Of a stretch of DNA of 64,000 bases, positions 1-8,993 are shown one piece after another. The DNA comes from Acinetobacter pittii ATCC 19004 = CIP 70.29 (lineage in GTDB: Bacteria; Pseudomonadota; Gammaproteobacteria; Pseudomonadales; Moraxellaceae), in the NCBI RefSeq assembly GCF_000369045.1, contig NZ_KB849797.1, positions 452,844 to 516,843 on the forward strand, written 5' to 3'. Numbering within the stretch: position 1 is the first letter of the stretch; each line of letters starts with the position of its first letter. A program made the position numbers and the translations under genes. Under the pieces are notes generated by a model that saw nothing but the letters and a program-made list of their open reading frames with translations, made no database searches and was not told the DNA's origin.

Positions 1-1
1 C

Positions 2-316
2 ATCGGTAATGATGAAAAATCTGCACAAATCCAGTACAGTCTCGATTTTGGTAAATTAGGTGTATTACCTGGTCTAAACTGGACAACTGCATTTGTATAT
101 GGTTGGGACATCAAAGTTAAAAATGTAACTGATGATGCTCAAGAACGTGAGTTCTTTAACCAAGTGAAATACACAGTTCAAAGTGGTTTCGCTAAAGATG
201 CAAGCCTCCGTATCCGTAACTCGTATTATCGTGCAAGCGACTCATACCAAGGTGCGTACATTGGTGATACCAATGAATGGCGTTTATTCCTTGATATTCC
301 TGTGAAATTATTCTAA
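2..316 (+). CDS. OprD-family outer membrane porin, C-terminal part (5' end outside window)
   Basis: An open frame enters from the left edge and ends at TAA 314-316. The 104 residues show alternating aromatic/polar beta-strand character and end in a typical outer-membrane terminal strand (NEWRLFLDIPVKLF, C-terminal Phe), the signal recognised by the BAM complex. The stretch YGWDIKVKN and the strand pattern resemble the end of the OprD/Occ family of substrate-specific porins, which take up basic amino acids and small carboxylates in Acinetobacter and Pseudomonas. An OprD homologue next to ppa is what I recall for A. baumannii. A clear intrinsic terminator follows. Only the last quarter of the protein is visible, so the subfamily cannot be fixed; the outer-membrane barrel call is firm and the OprD assignment moderate. 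Confidence 0.7.
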   Translation: MGNDEKSAQIQYSLDFGKLGVLPGLNWTTAFVYGWDIKVKNVTDDAQEREFFNQVKYTVQSGFAKDASLRIRNSYYRASDSYQGAYIGDTNEWRLFLDIPVKLF

Positions 317-336
317 TTCACAAATCTATTAAGCAT

Positions 337-373
337 AAAAAAACCTACGTCTGGTAACAGATGTAGGTTTTTT
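337..373 (+). terminator. Intrinsic terminator after the porin gene, probably bidirectional with ppa
   Basis: CCTACGTCTG and CAGATGTAGG pair as a 10-bp stem (one G-T) around a GTAA loop, flanked by A6 on the left and T6 on the right. It lies 21 bases after the porin stop and downstream of the convergent ppa gene, so it can serve both strands. Confidence 0.88.
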
Positions 374-422
374 ATTAAGCTCAAAATATCAATTGAGACA
401 TTCTGAGCTTATAAATTAAAGC

Positions 423-947
423 TTATTTAGCAGCTTCAATTGCTTTTAATACTTCGGCTTTAGCAACATCAGCACCTTCCCAACCACTGATTTTTACCCA
501 CTTACCTGGTTCTAAATCTTTATAGTGACTGAAGAAATGCTCAACTTGGCTAATCAATAACGGAGGAAGATCTGTATATTCCTTCACGTCTTTATAAAGT
601 GGAGATAATTTTTCGTGTGGAACAGCGATTAATTTCGCATCAATACCACCGTCATCTTCCATATTTAATTTGCCCACTGGACGGCAACGAATGACTGAAC
701 CAGCAGCAACAGGATGAGGAGTTACAACAAGTACGTCTAATGGGTCGCCATCTTCAGACAAAGTATTTGGAACATAACCATAGTTCGCTGGATAGAACAT
801 TGCTGTACCCATGAAACGGTCTACGAACAATGCATCAGAATCTTTATCGATTTCATATTTAATTGGTGCTGCATTTGCAGGAATTTCAATAATGACATAG
901 ATGTCATTTGGCGCATCTTTACCTGCTGGGATATTGCTGTAACTCAT
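423..947 (-). CDS. ppa: Inorganic pyrophosphatase, family I
   Basis: Hydrolyses cytosolic pyrophosphate to two phosphates, which pulls nucleic-acid, aminoacyl-tRNA and activated fatty-acid synthesis forward. The protein is 174 aa, close to the 176 of E. coli Ppa. The family signature DGDPLD is at residues 66-71. The active-site residues known from E. coli all appear shifted by one: Glu21, Lys30, Glu32, Arg44, Tyr56, Asp66 and Asp71. The start MSYSNIPAGK is the usual one. The gene stands alone, convergent with the porin and separated from the MAPEG gene by about 130 bp. It also removes the pyrophosphate made by fadD nearby, although nothing indicates co-regulation. Confidence 0.97.
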   Translation of the reverse strand: MSYSNIPAGKDAPNDIYVIIEIPANAAPIKYEIDKDSDALFVDRFMGTAMFYPANYGYVPNTLSEDGDPLDVLVVTPHPVAAGSVIRCRPVGKLNMEDDGGIDAKLIAVPHEKLSPLYKDVKEYTDLPPLLISQVEHFFSHYKDLEPGKWVKISGWEGADVAKAEVLKAIEAAK

Positions 948-1074
948 ATCAATACTCTTTCGTTATGAAGTCAGATGTAAAATCCACTCGATTATAGCGT
1001 GGATATCATCAAAATGATGCCGATTATACAATGGGCACACGCGAAAGTTGATATGAATGATGACAGAATGACAC

Positions 1075-1485
1075 TCAAGTCAGTTTAATCGTGACCACAA
1101 GTAAGAAGATTGGACACAATATAGATAAGAACCAAACAATCGAGCGCAAAGTTGCCCAATTACTTAAATAGCAAATACCATAAATAACTCTTAAAATAAT
1201 ATATGCCCAACCTAATCTCAGAATAAAATATTCCGGAACAACCATATATTCAGCCATTAAAATAGCAGTTAAGAATAAAGGTAGGCTTTCAAAGCTATTT
1301 TGTTGTACGGCATTAGCGCGAGCAGCAAGGCCTGTTGTTTTAGCCAAAAAAGCTCTTGGGTTTTGATTATCGACGGGCTGAAAACCACCTGTAAATTTTG
1401 CAATTACGGTAAATGCGTATGGCAGCAAACATGCCACTAAAATAATATAGATAATGCCGCTGATGCCCTGCATAGTGCCATCCAT
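1075..1485 (-). CDS. MAPEG-family integral membrane protein
   Basis: A protein of about 136 aa with four predicted membrane helices. It has the family hallmark NPR...ARA..A.QN.FE, seen here as NPRAFLAKTTGLAARANAVQQNSFESLP, near residues 43-70. MAPEG proteins are membrane glutathione transferases and eicosanoid enzymes in eukaryotes; the bacterial members are mostly uncharacterised and detoxification is only presumed. The longest frame opens with GTG at 1488. ATG at 1485 is more likely, and an in-frame ATG at 1473 with GGATGG just upstream is also possible. The gene is monocistronic, divergent from the small membrane protein at 1580. Confidence 0.82.
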   Translation of the reverse strand: MDGTMQGISGIIYIILVACLLPYAFTVIAKFTGGFQPVDNQNPRAFLAKTTGLAARANAVQQNSFESLPLFLTAILMAEYMVVPEYFILRLGWAYIILRVIYGICYLSNWATLRSIVWFLSILCPIFLLVVTIKLT

Positions 1486-1579
1486 CACTGAAAATACTGT
1501 TGATCATGCTATCATAACATTGCGTTTTTACCTGAAATTTTATGCAATCACTTGTCATCACTGATTAATAGGGCCATGT

Positions 1580-1972
1580 ATGCAACAACCTGATCAAAAA
1601 GAATTGTTTGAAGTCTTAGAGAAGCAAAAACAAAATCAACTTCAGGTAGACCGTATATTAAAAATCGTATTTCCTATTGTCGCTTTTTTATTGAGTGTGA
1701 TTTGTGCAAATCTAAATTGGCAATCGACACTGGGCACCTTTATTATTTTAACAATTACTTTTATTGCAGTCGGTATTAAACGGCTTCCTTTATGGCATTG
1801 GTTAATTGTGATTACCCTATATTGCCTAGCAGATAATTATTTAAGTTATGGTCAGCTCGATTTAACTCATTTGCGTTTGCAATTGGGCACAATGCTAGTT
1901 TTTGTTGGGATGGTAGGAATTGGTCGTCCTTACATAGACCGCTGGTTTATGAAGAGCCACAACAAAATGTAA
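1580..1972 (+). CDS. Uncharacterised small membrane protein
   Basis: A 130-aa protein I cannot assign to a named family. It begins with a charged, glutamine-rich stretch of about 25 residues (likely cytoplasmic). Roughly four hydrophobic segments follow, at residues 27-45, 49-65, 69-86 and 98-116, and then a short basic tail. The ATG at 1580 is the only reasonable start. The gene is divergent from the MAPEG gene and ends at a strong terminator shared with fadD. It is probably a real gene because the frame is long, has no competing ORF, and sits between a divergent promoter region and a terminator. No function can be given. Confidence 0.7.
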   Translation: MQQPDQKELFEVLEKQKQNQLQVDRILKIVFPIVAFLLSVICANLNWQSTLGTFIILTITFIAVGIKRLPLWHWLIVITLYCLADNYLSYGQLDLTHLRLQLGTMLVFVGMVGIGRPYIDRWFMKSHNKM

Positions 1973-1975
1973 AAA

Positions 1976-2005
1976 CAAAAAAAGCGCCCTAAGGCGCTTT
2001 TTTAT
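1976..2005. terminator. Bidirectional intrinsic terminator between the membrane protein gene and fadD
   Basis: GCGCC (1984-1988) and GGCGC (1993-1997) form a stem extended by A-T pairs, with an A-run on the left and a T-run on the right. It serves the two convergent genes. Confidence 0.9.
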
Positions 2006-2012
2006 TAACTTT

Positions 2013-3692
2013 TTAGGCTGGCTTACGTAAGTCTTTACGTAAGATTTTGCCTACGTTTGATTTAGGTAATTCATCCATAAACTCAACATAACGAGGGCGT
2101 TTATAACCTGTTAAGTTTTCTTTAGCAAAGTTCAAAATTTCTTCGGTCGTTAAGCTTTGGTCTTTTTTCACGATAAAGAGTTTTGGCACTTCACCTGATT
2201 TTTCATCAGGAACACCAATTGCTGCAACTTCCAATACTTTTGGATGTTTAGCAATAACTTCTTCGATTTCGCTTGGATAAACGTTAAAGCCAGAAACCAA
2301 AATCATATCTTTTTTACGGTCTACAATTTTAGTATATCCACGGCTATCCATAACACCGATATCACCCGTACGGAAGAAACCGTCTGCAGTCATGACTTTC
2401 GCAGTCTCATCAGGACGCTTCCAATAGCCTTTCATGACTTGAGGACCACGAATAGAGATTTCACCTTGCTCACCTAAGGCAACTTCTTTGCCGTCATCAT
2501 CTAAAATAGCAACTTCTGTTAAAGGTAATGGAATACCAATTGTGCCGCTAAATTCAGTAGATGCAGGAGGGTTTGCAGTCGCTACCGGAGAAGTCTCAGA
2601 CAAACCATAACCTTCAATAATGGTTGTACCAGTAATTTTCTTCCACGCTTCTGCTGTAGAAGGTAGAACTGCCATACCACCGCCCATCGCCATTTTTAGA
2701 TTGCTATGGTCAAGTTGTTTAAATTCTTCATTGTTTACTAAAGCATTAAATAATGTATTTACTGCCGGGAAGAATGATGGCTGATATTTACGTAATTCAT
2801 TAATTACCGCTGGTAAATCACGTGGGTTTGGAATCAAGATATTTGCCTGACCTTTATACATACCGTACATCGCGCAAACCATGAACGCAAAAATATGATA
2901 AAGCGGTAATGCGCAAACAATACGGTCGCCTTTAGCACCATCATTTGCACCAAATTTACTTTGGAAGATACCATCACACTGTAAAAGGTTGGCAACCAAA
3001 TTAAGATGTGTTAATTCCGCACCTTTTGAAACACCTGTAGTACCACCCGTATATTGAAGCACGGCAGTATCACTTAAAGTTAAATTTGGACGCTTATAAT
3101 TACTCGGACTTACTTTATTTAATGCTGTATTAAATTTAACGTACCCTGGAATATTCCAAGCAGGAATTTGCTTACGTACTTTACGTAATACAAAATTTAC
3201 TAATGTACCTTTAAGCGTACCAAGCATATCTCCTACTGTCGCAACTACAACATGCTTCACAGGAGTTTTACCTAAAATGCTTTGGTAAACACTGGCAAAG
3301 TTTTCGATAATCACGAGTACTTCTGAACCCGAGTCATTTAATTGATGCTCAAGCTCACGCGCAGTATAAAGTGGGTTTACATTCACTAATACTAAGCCTG
3401 CACGTAACACAGCTAATGCAACTACAGGATATTGCAATACGTTTGGCATCATCACTGCCACACGAGTTCCCTTTGCTAACCCCAAATTTTGCAAATAGGT
3501 CGCGAACTTACGGCTTGCAAGTTCCAACTCGTTAAATGACATCGCTTTATCCATAAAGATAAAGGCATCACGAGAACCAAATTTTTGGAAATTACTCTCA
3601 AAAATATCAACAAGAGAGGTATTTTCCGCAGGCAATGCTACTGTTTCTGGAATCCCTGTTTTTTGGTATTCTGCAAACCAAATCTTTTCCAT
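2013..3692 (-). CDS. fadD: Long-chain fatty acid--CoA ligase (FadD type)
   Basis: Activates fatty acids to acyl-CoA at the inner membrane with ATP, the entry step to beta-oxidation. The 559-aa length matches FadD (561 in E. coli). The AMP-binding P-loop YTGGTTGVSKG is at residues 214-224, the second adenylation motif GYGLSETSP at 361-369, and the FACS signature region (DGFFRTGDIG, then DRKKDMILVSGFNVYP) in the C-terminal third. The C-terminal lysine motif SNVGKILRKDLR is intact. The start is supported by GGAG about ten bases upstream of the ATG at 3692. The upstream region carries three inverted repeats, suggesting a dedicated repressor or activator. Confidence 0.93.
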   Translation of the reverse strand: MEKIWFAEYQKTGIPETVALPAENTSLVDIFESNFQKFGSRDAFIFMDKAMSFNELELASRKFATYLQNLGLAKGTRVAVMMPNVLQYPVVALAVLRAGLVLVNVNPLYTARELEHQLNDSGSEVLVIIENFASVYQSILGKTPVKHVVVATVGDMLGTLKGTLVNFVLRKVRKQIPAWNIPGYVKFNTALNKVSPSNYKRPNLTLSDTAVLQYTGGTTGVSKGAELTHLNLVANLLQCDGIFQSKFGANDGAKGDRIVCALPLYHIFAFMVCAMYGMYKGQANILIPNPRDLPAVINELRKYQPSFFPAVNTLFNALVNNEEFKQLDHSNLKMAMGGGMAVLPSTAEAWKKITGTTIIEGYGLSETSPVATANPPASTEFSGTIGIPLPLTEVAILDDDGKEVALGEQGEISIRGPQVMKGYWKRPDETAKVMTADGFFRTGDIGVMDSRGYTKIVDRKKDMILVSGFNVYPSEIEEVIAKHPKVLEVAAIGVPDEKSGEVPKLFIVKKDQSLTTEEILNFAKENLTGYKRPRYVEFMDELPKSNVGKILRKDLRKPA

Positions 3693-3766
3693 AATGCCAT
3701 TATCTCCGATTCGTAATCCTTAGTAATAACTGTTATTCAATGCCCCAGCTATTCTTTAGCTTCTTG

Positions 3767-3889
3767 GTGCCAGAACATATTTAAAACTTATTGGCACATT
3801 CATGACACTTTCGAACAAGATTATGAGACAGAAGTTTTGACAATTTGACCCTGTCAAATTTTTTGCATGGAGTACAAATTGCGTACTCC
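3767..3889 (-). promoter_or_regulatory. Three inverted repeats in the fadD upstream region
   Basis: Between parC and fadD are GTGCCA/TGGCAC (3767-3772 and 3792-3797), a perfect 8+8 palindrome AATTTGAC-CCT-GTCAAATT (3842-3860), and GGAGTAC/GTACTCC (3869-3875 and 3883-3889). The 19-bp palindrome has the size and symmetry of a dimeric repressor site and lies about 150-170 bp upstream of the fadD start. The GGAGTAC hairpin could instead belong to the parC 3' end, but no T-run follows on the minus strand. The binding protein is unknown; the sequence does not match the PsrA or FadR consensus I know. Confidence 0.45.
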
Positions 3890-3989
3890 AAATTGCTGTC
3901 CTTTTAATCATTATCCAATACCAATAAGTTCAGTTCATTGCTTGAACTTATTGCCATATATAGCGTATTTATGTTGCCCGACGCTAGCT

Positions 3990-6209
3990 TTATCTCTGAA
4001 TCAACAGTTTATTTGCTTTTTGATATCCACGTGGTAAGAGGTGCCCTTTTGAAGCTCGTTTACCCATGTATTTCTGTAGATCATCACCTTTTAATTTTAG
4101 ATGTTGTTGACCTGCAACCACCTGAATTATTTCATCTAAGTTCAGGGTTGTCATGGATAAAATCTGCTCTTTCGCTTCAAGTTGTATCAACTTATTACCT
4201 TTACCCTTATTTAAATTTGGCAGTTCTGACAAATCAATAATCAGGAGTCGACCTGCTGAGCTGAGTACAGCCAAATGTGTCATGTTTTGGGCAGATATTA
4301 ACGGTAGCGCTTTTGACTTTTCAGGTACCGACAAGAAGCTTTTTCCTGCCTTAGCATTAGTATCTAACTGTTTGACTTGAGTTTTAAAACCATAACCTGA
4401 TGAGCTAGCAGCAATAAGTTCTGACTCCTCATCATCTAAATAGACCTGAATAAACGCGACTCCACTTGCAGGAGCAAGCTTCGAACTTAATGGCTCACCT
4501 AAGCCTCTTGCTGATGGCAGACTGCTAATAGGCAAGGCATAACTACGCCCTGTCTCATCAAGGAAATAAATTCGTTGATTGGTTTTACCCACCGCATGAC
4601 TTAAATATTGGTCACCAGCACGATAGTTTAAATTCTCTGCATCAACATCTGCACCTTTTGCAGCACGAATCCATCCCGCTTCAGATAAAACCACTGTTAC
4701 TGCTTCAGCCGGCATTAAATCTTGTTCTCTAATTTGAACAGCTTCAGCACGTGCAACAATTGGAGAACGGCGTTCGTCACCAAACTTTTTCGCGTCTTCT
4801 TTTAATTCGCCAATAATCAGGTTTTTTAAAGATTCTGGGTTTTCTAATTGCTCACGAATAATCGCTGCTTTTGCTGAGAGCTCATCCTGTTCTTGACGGA
4901 TTTCCATCTCTTCAAGTTTTGCTAAATGGCGTAACTTGAGTTCTAAAATTGCTTCTGCTTGTATCTCATCAATTTTGAAATGGTCCATCAATACAGGTTT
5001 AGGCTGATCTTCTTCACGAATAATACGGATAACCGTATCAATATCGAGATAAGCAATTAAAAGGCCTGCCAAAATATGCAGGCGTTTTTCAATTCGGTTT
5101 AAATGATATTCCAAACGGCGAGTAACCGTTTTTTTACGGATCTCAATCCACTCAAGCAAGATACGTCGAATCGACTTAACCTGAGGACGACCATCCTCAC
5201 CAATCATGTTTAAATTAACGCGGTAGCTTGATTCTAAATCGGTAGTAGCAAATAAGTGGCTCATCACCGCTTCAGCATCAATACGGTTAGAACGAAGTAC
5301 AATCACGAGTCGTGTTGGGTTTTCATGATCCGACTCGTCACGCACATCCACCACTAATGGTAGCTTTTTGGCCTGCATTTGGTCGGCAATTTGAGTGATC
5401 ACCTTAGAACCCGATACTTGATACGGCAATTCGGTAATCACGATTTCATTTTTTTCGATGGTATAAACCGCTCGCATGCGGTAACTACCACGTCCAGTCG
5501 TCTGGATTTTGAGTAATTCTTCAGGCGGAGTAATAATTTCAGCTTTGGTTGGTAAATCTGGCGCTGGAATATATTCAGCCAATTTCTCGTCTGATGTTTG
5601 CGGATTACGAATTAAGGCAATTGTTCCTTTAATCACTTCACGCAAATTATGTGGCGGAATATCAGTCGCCATACCAACCGCAATACCAGTTGTACCATTC
5701 AGCAGAATATTAGGAACTCGTGCTGGCAAAGTAATCGGTTCTTTTAATGAACCATCAAAGTTATCTTGCCATTCACTCGTGCCTTGTCCTAACTCACTTA
5801 GTAATAACTCACTGTAGGCAGAAAGTTTTGCCTCGGTATAACGCATCGCAGCAAACGATTTAGGATCATCTGGTGAACCCCAGTTCCCTTGACCTTCAAT
5901 CAAAGGATAGCGATAACTAAACGGCTGAGCCATCAACACCATGGCTTCATAACATGCCGAATCACCATGCGGATGATATTTACCTAGTACGTCACCTACA
6001 GTACGGGCCGATTTTTTTGGCTTACCACTGCTTTTTAAGCCCAACTCGCTCATGGCGTAGACAATACGGCGCTGTACAGGTTTTAAGCCATCACTGATAT
6101 GTGGCAATGCACGGTCCATAATGACGTACATGGCATAATTCAGGTAAGCCTGTTCAGTAAATTCGGCTACAGAGCGGTTTTCTGTCGCTTGATGCGCAAG
6201 GCTGGTCAT
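3990..6209 (-). CDS. parC: DNA topoisomerase IV subunit A
   Basis: With ParE it unlinks replicated chromosomes and is a secondary target of fluoroquinolones. The frame can be read from a TTG at 6227, but the ATG at 6209 is preferred. It gives 739 aa and puts the quinolone-resistance positions at Ser84 and Glu88, the numbering used for A. baumannii. Both residues are wild type (HPHGDSACYEAM). The catalytic tyrosine is Tyr124 (AMRYTEAKL). The breakage-reunion domain, coiled-coil tower (about 390-460) and C-terminal beta-pinwheel are all present. The gene is monocistronic. No terminator with a T-run is obvious at its 3' end. Confidence 0.95.
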   Translation of the reverse strand: MTSLAHQATENRSVAEFTEQAYLNYAMYVIMDRALPHISDGLKPVQRRIVYAMSELGLKSSGKPKKSARTVGDVLGKYHPHGDSACYEAMVLMAQPFSYRYPLIEGQGNWGSPDDPKSFAAMRYTEAKLSAYSELLLSELGQGTSEWQDNFDGSLKEPITLPARVPNILLNGTTGIAVGMATDIPPHNLREVIKGTIALIRNPQTSDEKLAEYIPAPDLPTKAEIITPPEELLKIQTTGRGSYRMRAVYTIEKNEIVITELPYQVSGSKVITQIADQMQAKKLPLVVDVRDESDHENPTRLVIVLRSNRIDAEAVMSHLFATTDLESSYRVNLNMIGEDGRPQVKSIRRILLEWIEIRKKTVTRRLEYHLNRIEKRLHILAGLLIAYLDIDTVIRIIREEDQPKPVLMDHFKIDEIQAEAILELKLRHLAKLEEMEIRQEQDELSAKAAIIREQLENPESLKNLIIGELKEDAKKFGDERRSPIVARAEAVQIREQDLMPAEAVTVVLSEAGWIRAAKGADVDAENLNYRAGDQYLSHAVGKTNQRIYFLDETGRSYALPISSLPSARGLGEPLSSKLAPASGVAFIQVYLDDEESELIAASSSGYGFKTQVKQLDTNAKAGKSFLSVPEKSKALPLISAQNMTHLAVLSSAGRLLIIDLSELPNLNKGKGNKLIQLEAKEQILSMTTLNLDEIIQVVAGQQHLKLKGDDLQKYMGKRASKGHLLPRGYQKANKLLIQR

Positions 6210-6361
6210 AGTCAGCTTATCTTCCAAATCAGTCGTTATTTTAAGTGAGTCTTATGCTAAGTGGGCTATGTTACAGACACAAGAGGGACTCTGTCACCTG
6301 AGCGTCAAATTATGTCTCATCTCTCTATATTTTTAGTTACTTGCTATAAAGTTAGGCAAAA

Positions 6362-7681
6362 CTAGAGGCCTATCGACTCTAGTCTTTTACCTTGGGTTTC
6401 TTCACCTAATATTAAAATTACAGCTGCAACCAAAAGTAAAACAATAGTAAACATCATAAAAACATGGCTAAACCCATTTTTGGAAACCATCATATGAGTG
6501 ACGACTATCGGCGCCAAAATTCCACCTAAACGGCCCATTGCCGATGCCCAGCCCGAACCAAAAGCCCGAATGTTGGCTGGATATTGCTCTGGTGTATAGG
6601 TATATAACACTCCCCATGCACCCAAATTAAAGAAGGACATGAGACAACCCCAAAACATAATGCTATTTACACTATCGGCTTGTCCAAAGAAATATGCAGA
6701 CAACGCACAAAAACCGATAAATGCAGCGAGCGTAATTTTTCTACCTAATCGCTCTACAAACCATGCCGCTGCCAAGTAGCCTGGTAGCTGCGCCAAAATC
6801 ATAAGCAAAACATATTCAAAAGATTTAACGATGTCATAGCCCTGTTTCACTAATAAACTTGGCAGCCACGTAAATATACCGTAGTAGGAATACACAATTC
6901 CAAACCAGATGAGCCAAAGCATTAAGCTTCTGCGAGCGAATTGACCACTCCAAAGTTGTTTAAAAGAGACTTTTTGTCGCATGGCTACAGGCACGACTTC
7001 AATGTGGTGAACAATTTGAACGCCTGCTTGAGCTTCTAATTTTTGAACCAATGCATGTGCTTCTTCAACACGTCCACGGTTAATCAGATAAGGTATCGAT
7101 TCAGGGAGTTTTTTCCAAATGACTAAAATATAAATCAGTGGGAGGCCACCCATAAGAAATGCAATGTGCCAACCAAATTTAGGAATAATAAAATAAGAAA
7201 TGAGTGCAGCAACTAACCAGCCCAAACCCCAAAAACTTTCGAGTAGGACGATAAAACGACCACGTACATGGGCAGGTATATATTCACTCACCAATGTCAC
7301 TGCAACGGGTAACTGTCCACCAAGCCCAAGACCAACAATAAAACGGAAAATTAATAACCACTTCAAATCTGGAGCAAAAGCACATAAGGCAGTCGCAATA
7401 CTATAGATGGCCATGGTAACTGCAAATATTGTCTTTCGGCCAAAGCGGTCTGCTAAAGCTCCTGAGCAAACAGCTCCAATAGCCATCCCTACAAAACCAA
7501 TACTCACAATCCAACCGCTTTCTGCTGGCGTTAATGCCCAGTCTTTAACAAGCGTTGTCATGATAAAAGCAATGATACCGGTGTCCATCGCATCAAACAT
7601 CCAACCTAAACCAACCACCCACAGTAATGTGTAGTGAAATTTGCCAATTGGAAGATTTTGTATACGTGAAACCAGATCCAT
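6362..7681 (-). CDS. MFS transporter, NiaP-like (niacin or aromatic acid uptake)
   Basis: An inner-membrane proton symporter with 12 predicted helices, 439 aa from the ATG at 7681. A longer reading to 7720 adds 13 unlikely residues. Helix 1 contains GLGWMFDAMDTGI and loop 2-3 has the MFS motif GALADRFGRK. The segment LESFWGLGWLVAALISYFII closely matches what I recall of Bacillus subtilis NiaP (YceI), a niacin transporter, and A. baumannii is known to encode NiaP. The neighbours (parC and a TRIC-like channel) give no pathway support, so the substrate is inferred. Related transporters also carry aromatic acids. Confidence 0.75.
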   Translation of the reverse strand: MDLVSRIQNLPIGKFHYTLLWVVGLGWMFDAMDTGIIAFIMTTLVKDWALTPAESGWIVSIGFVGMAIGAVCSGALADRFGRKTIFAVTMAIYSIATALCAFAPDLKWLLIFRFIVGLGLGGQLPVAVTLVSEYIPAHVRGRFIVLLESFWGLGWLVAALISYFIIPKFGWHIAFLMGGLPLIYILVIWKKLPESIPYLINRGRVEEAHALVQKLEAQAGVQIVHHIEVVPVAMRQKVSFKQLWSGQFARRSLMLWLIWFGIVYSYYGIFTWLPSLLVKQGYDIVKSFEYVLLMILAQLPGYLAAAWFVERLGRKITLAAFIGFCALSAYFFGQADSVNSIMFWGCLMSFFNLGAWGVLYTYTPEQYPANIRAFGSGWASAMGRLGGILAPIVVTHMMVSKNGFSHVFMMFTIVLLLVAAVILILGEETQGKRLESIGL

Positions 7682-7763
7682 AGGAAAAACTCTACTGGAA
7701 AAAATAAGTGAGCAAGACAATATATTTAATTGTTATATCATGCTCACATCGAATTCTGCATGA

Positions 7764-8408
7764 TTAATGTTCGTCAGTTGAAGAAGCCGATTCTGCATCA
7801 TCATCTTTATAAATAAATTTAGGCATTTCTAAGCCAAAATAGATTGCAATCAGACGTAAGGTAAAGCCAAAAATTAAAGTTGAAATAACGGTTAACTCTA
7901 GGCTTAATCCTAAATCCTGACAAACCCAGTAACAGATGACTGCCACAAAAGAGATACTCGCATAGAGTTCACGGCGGAAAACGAACGGGACATCGTTACA
8001 TAAAATATCACGTAAAATACCACCAGATACTCCAGTCAACACTCCAGCTACTGCTGAGACGACAAAACCATGTCCCATTTGTAAGGCAATCTGGCAACCA
8101 ATGATCGTAAAACCAATCAAGCCTAAAGCATCGAGCACCAAAAAGATGTTATGTAAATGACGCATCCATTTGGCAATAATAATCGTGACAAATGCAGCAC
8201 AGCAGGTCAGAACTAAGTATTCAGGATGTTTTACCCAAGTTAAAGGATAGTGACCAAGCAATACATCTCGCACCGAACCACCACCTAAAGCAGTCACACA
8301 GGCAATCAGTACGACACCGAACCAGTCCATACTCCGTCGACCAGCAGATAATGCTCCTGTCATGGCTTCCGCAGTAATCGCAATAATATAAATAACGGTG
8401 AGTAACAT
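7764..8408 (-). CDS. TRIC/UPF0126-family inner membrane channel (YicG-like)
   Basis: A 214-aa protein with about seven helices built from two repeats. Each repeat carries the family glycine/arginine motif: GGGSVRDVLLG near residues 42-52 and GGILRDILCN near 128-137. This is the bacterial TRIC (trimeric intracellular cation channel) family; E. coli YicG has been linked to glycine uptake. The C-terminal tail is acidic and serine-rich. The gene lies about 80 bp upstream of the NiaP-like gene on the same strand, so co-transcription is possible. Confidence 0.82.
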   Translation of the reverse strand: MLLTVIYIIAITAEAMTGALSAGRRSMDWFGVVLIACVTALGGGSVRDVLLGHYPLTWVKHPEYLVLTCCAAFVTIIIAKWMRHLHNIFLVLDALGLIGFTIIGCQIALQMGHGFVVSAVAGVLTGVSGGILRDILCNDVPFVFRRELYASISFVAVICYWVCQDLGLSLELTVISTLIFGFTLRLIAIYFGLEMPKFIYKDDDAESASSTDEH

Positions 8409-8453
8409 CGCCCTTTCCCTCAGGCCAAACAGTGGGCGTATTTTAAGATAAAC

Positions 8454-8921
8454 TTACAGAAATTGTGCACAGCATTGCTTAAATTTTTTTCCTGAACCAC
8501 ATATACAAGGTTGTTTCATGGTGACCTGCATATCGACCGTTGGGTCGAGGAAAAACCATTTTTGCTGGTGATAAACAAAATGTGAAACCTCGTGGTGAAT
8601 TTGAGCTTTTTGCCCATCATGATAATGAGCCTTGAACTCAACCTGTGCATGAGTTTTATCTAATTTTTCGTTGGCGTTAACCACCTCTAAACCCAACCAT
8701 TGATTTTGTTTGCTCCACTCTGCGATAGCATCTTTATCAAGAGCTGTTTGCTGACCTAAAGCAGTCGTTTGCACAATATAATCAATTTGCTGTAATGCAA
8801 AAGCGCTATAACGTGAACGCATAAGCTGCTCTGCCGTTAGTGCTTTGGCTGTGCCTAAATGTAAAGGCTCACAACATTCTATATAGCGGCCTTTTCCACA
8901 TGGACAAGTTTGTTGGGTCAT
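8454..8921 (-). CDS. YchJ-family protein with two SEC-C zinc motifs
   Basis: A 155-aa protein (UPF0225/YchJ). A SEC-C metal-binding motif occurs at each end: CPCGKGRYIECC near the N-terminus and CICGSGKKFKQCC at the C-terminus. Between them lies an NTF2-like fold recognisable by MRSRYSAFAL. SEC-C motifs bind zinc and occur at the SecA C-terminus. The role of YchJ is not established; some members are described as toxin-neutralising or SecB-interacting, but nothing here tests that. Complete and apparently monocistronic. Confidence 0.88.
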   Translation of the reverse strand: MTQQTCPCGKGRYIECCEPLHLGTAKALTAEQLMRSRYSAFALQQIDYIVQTTALGQQTALDKDAIAEWSKQNQWLGLEVVNANEKLDKTHAQVEFKAHYHDGQKAQIHHEVSHFVYHQQKWFFLDPTVDMQVTMKQPCICGSGKKFKQCCAQFL

Positions 8922-8933
8922 TTGGTGTGTCTC

Positions 8934-8966
8934 AAATAAAAAAATAGCTCAGAGTTGAGCTATTTT
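8934..8966 (-). terminator. Intrinsic terminator of the TerC/CBS gene
   Basis: AAAATAGCTC (8941-8950) pairs with GAGCTATTTT (8957-8966). On the minus strand the stem is followed by a run of seven T residues. It lies 27 bases after the stop of the gene ending at 8994. Confidence 0.85.
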
Positions 8967-8993
8967 ATGATGTTTCTAGACTTAAAACGTCAT

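Noticed and set aside
6210..6227. TTG start for parC six codons upstream of the ATG
   Set aside because: The ATG at 6209 yields the accepted 739-aa protein and the standard Ser84/Glu88 numbering.
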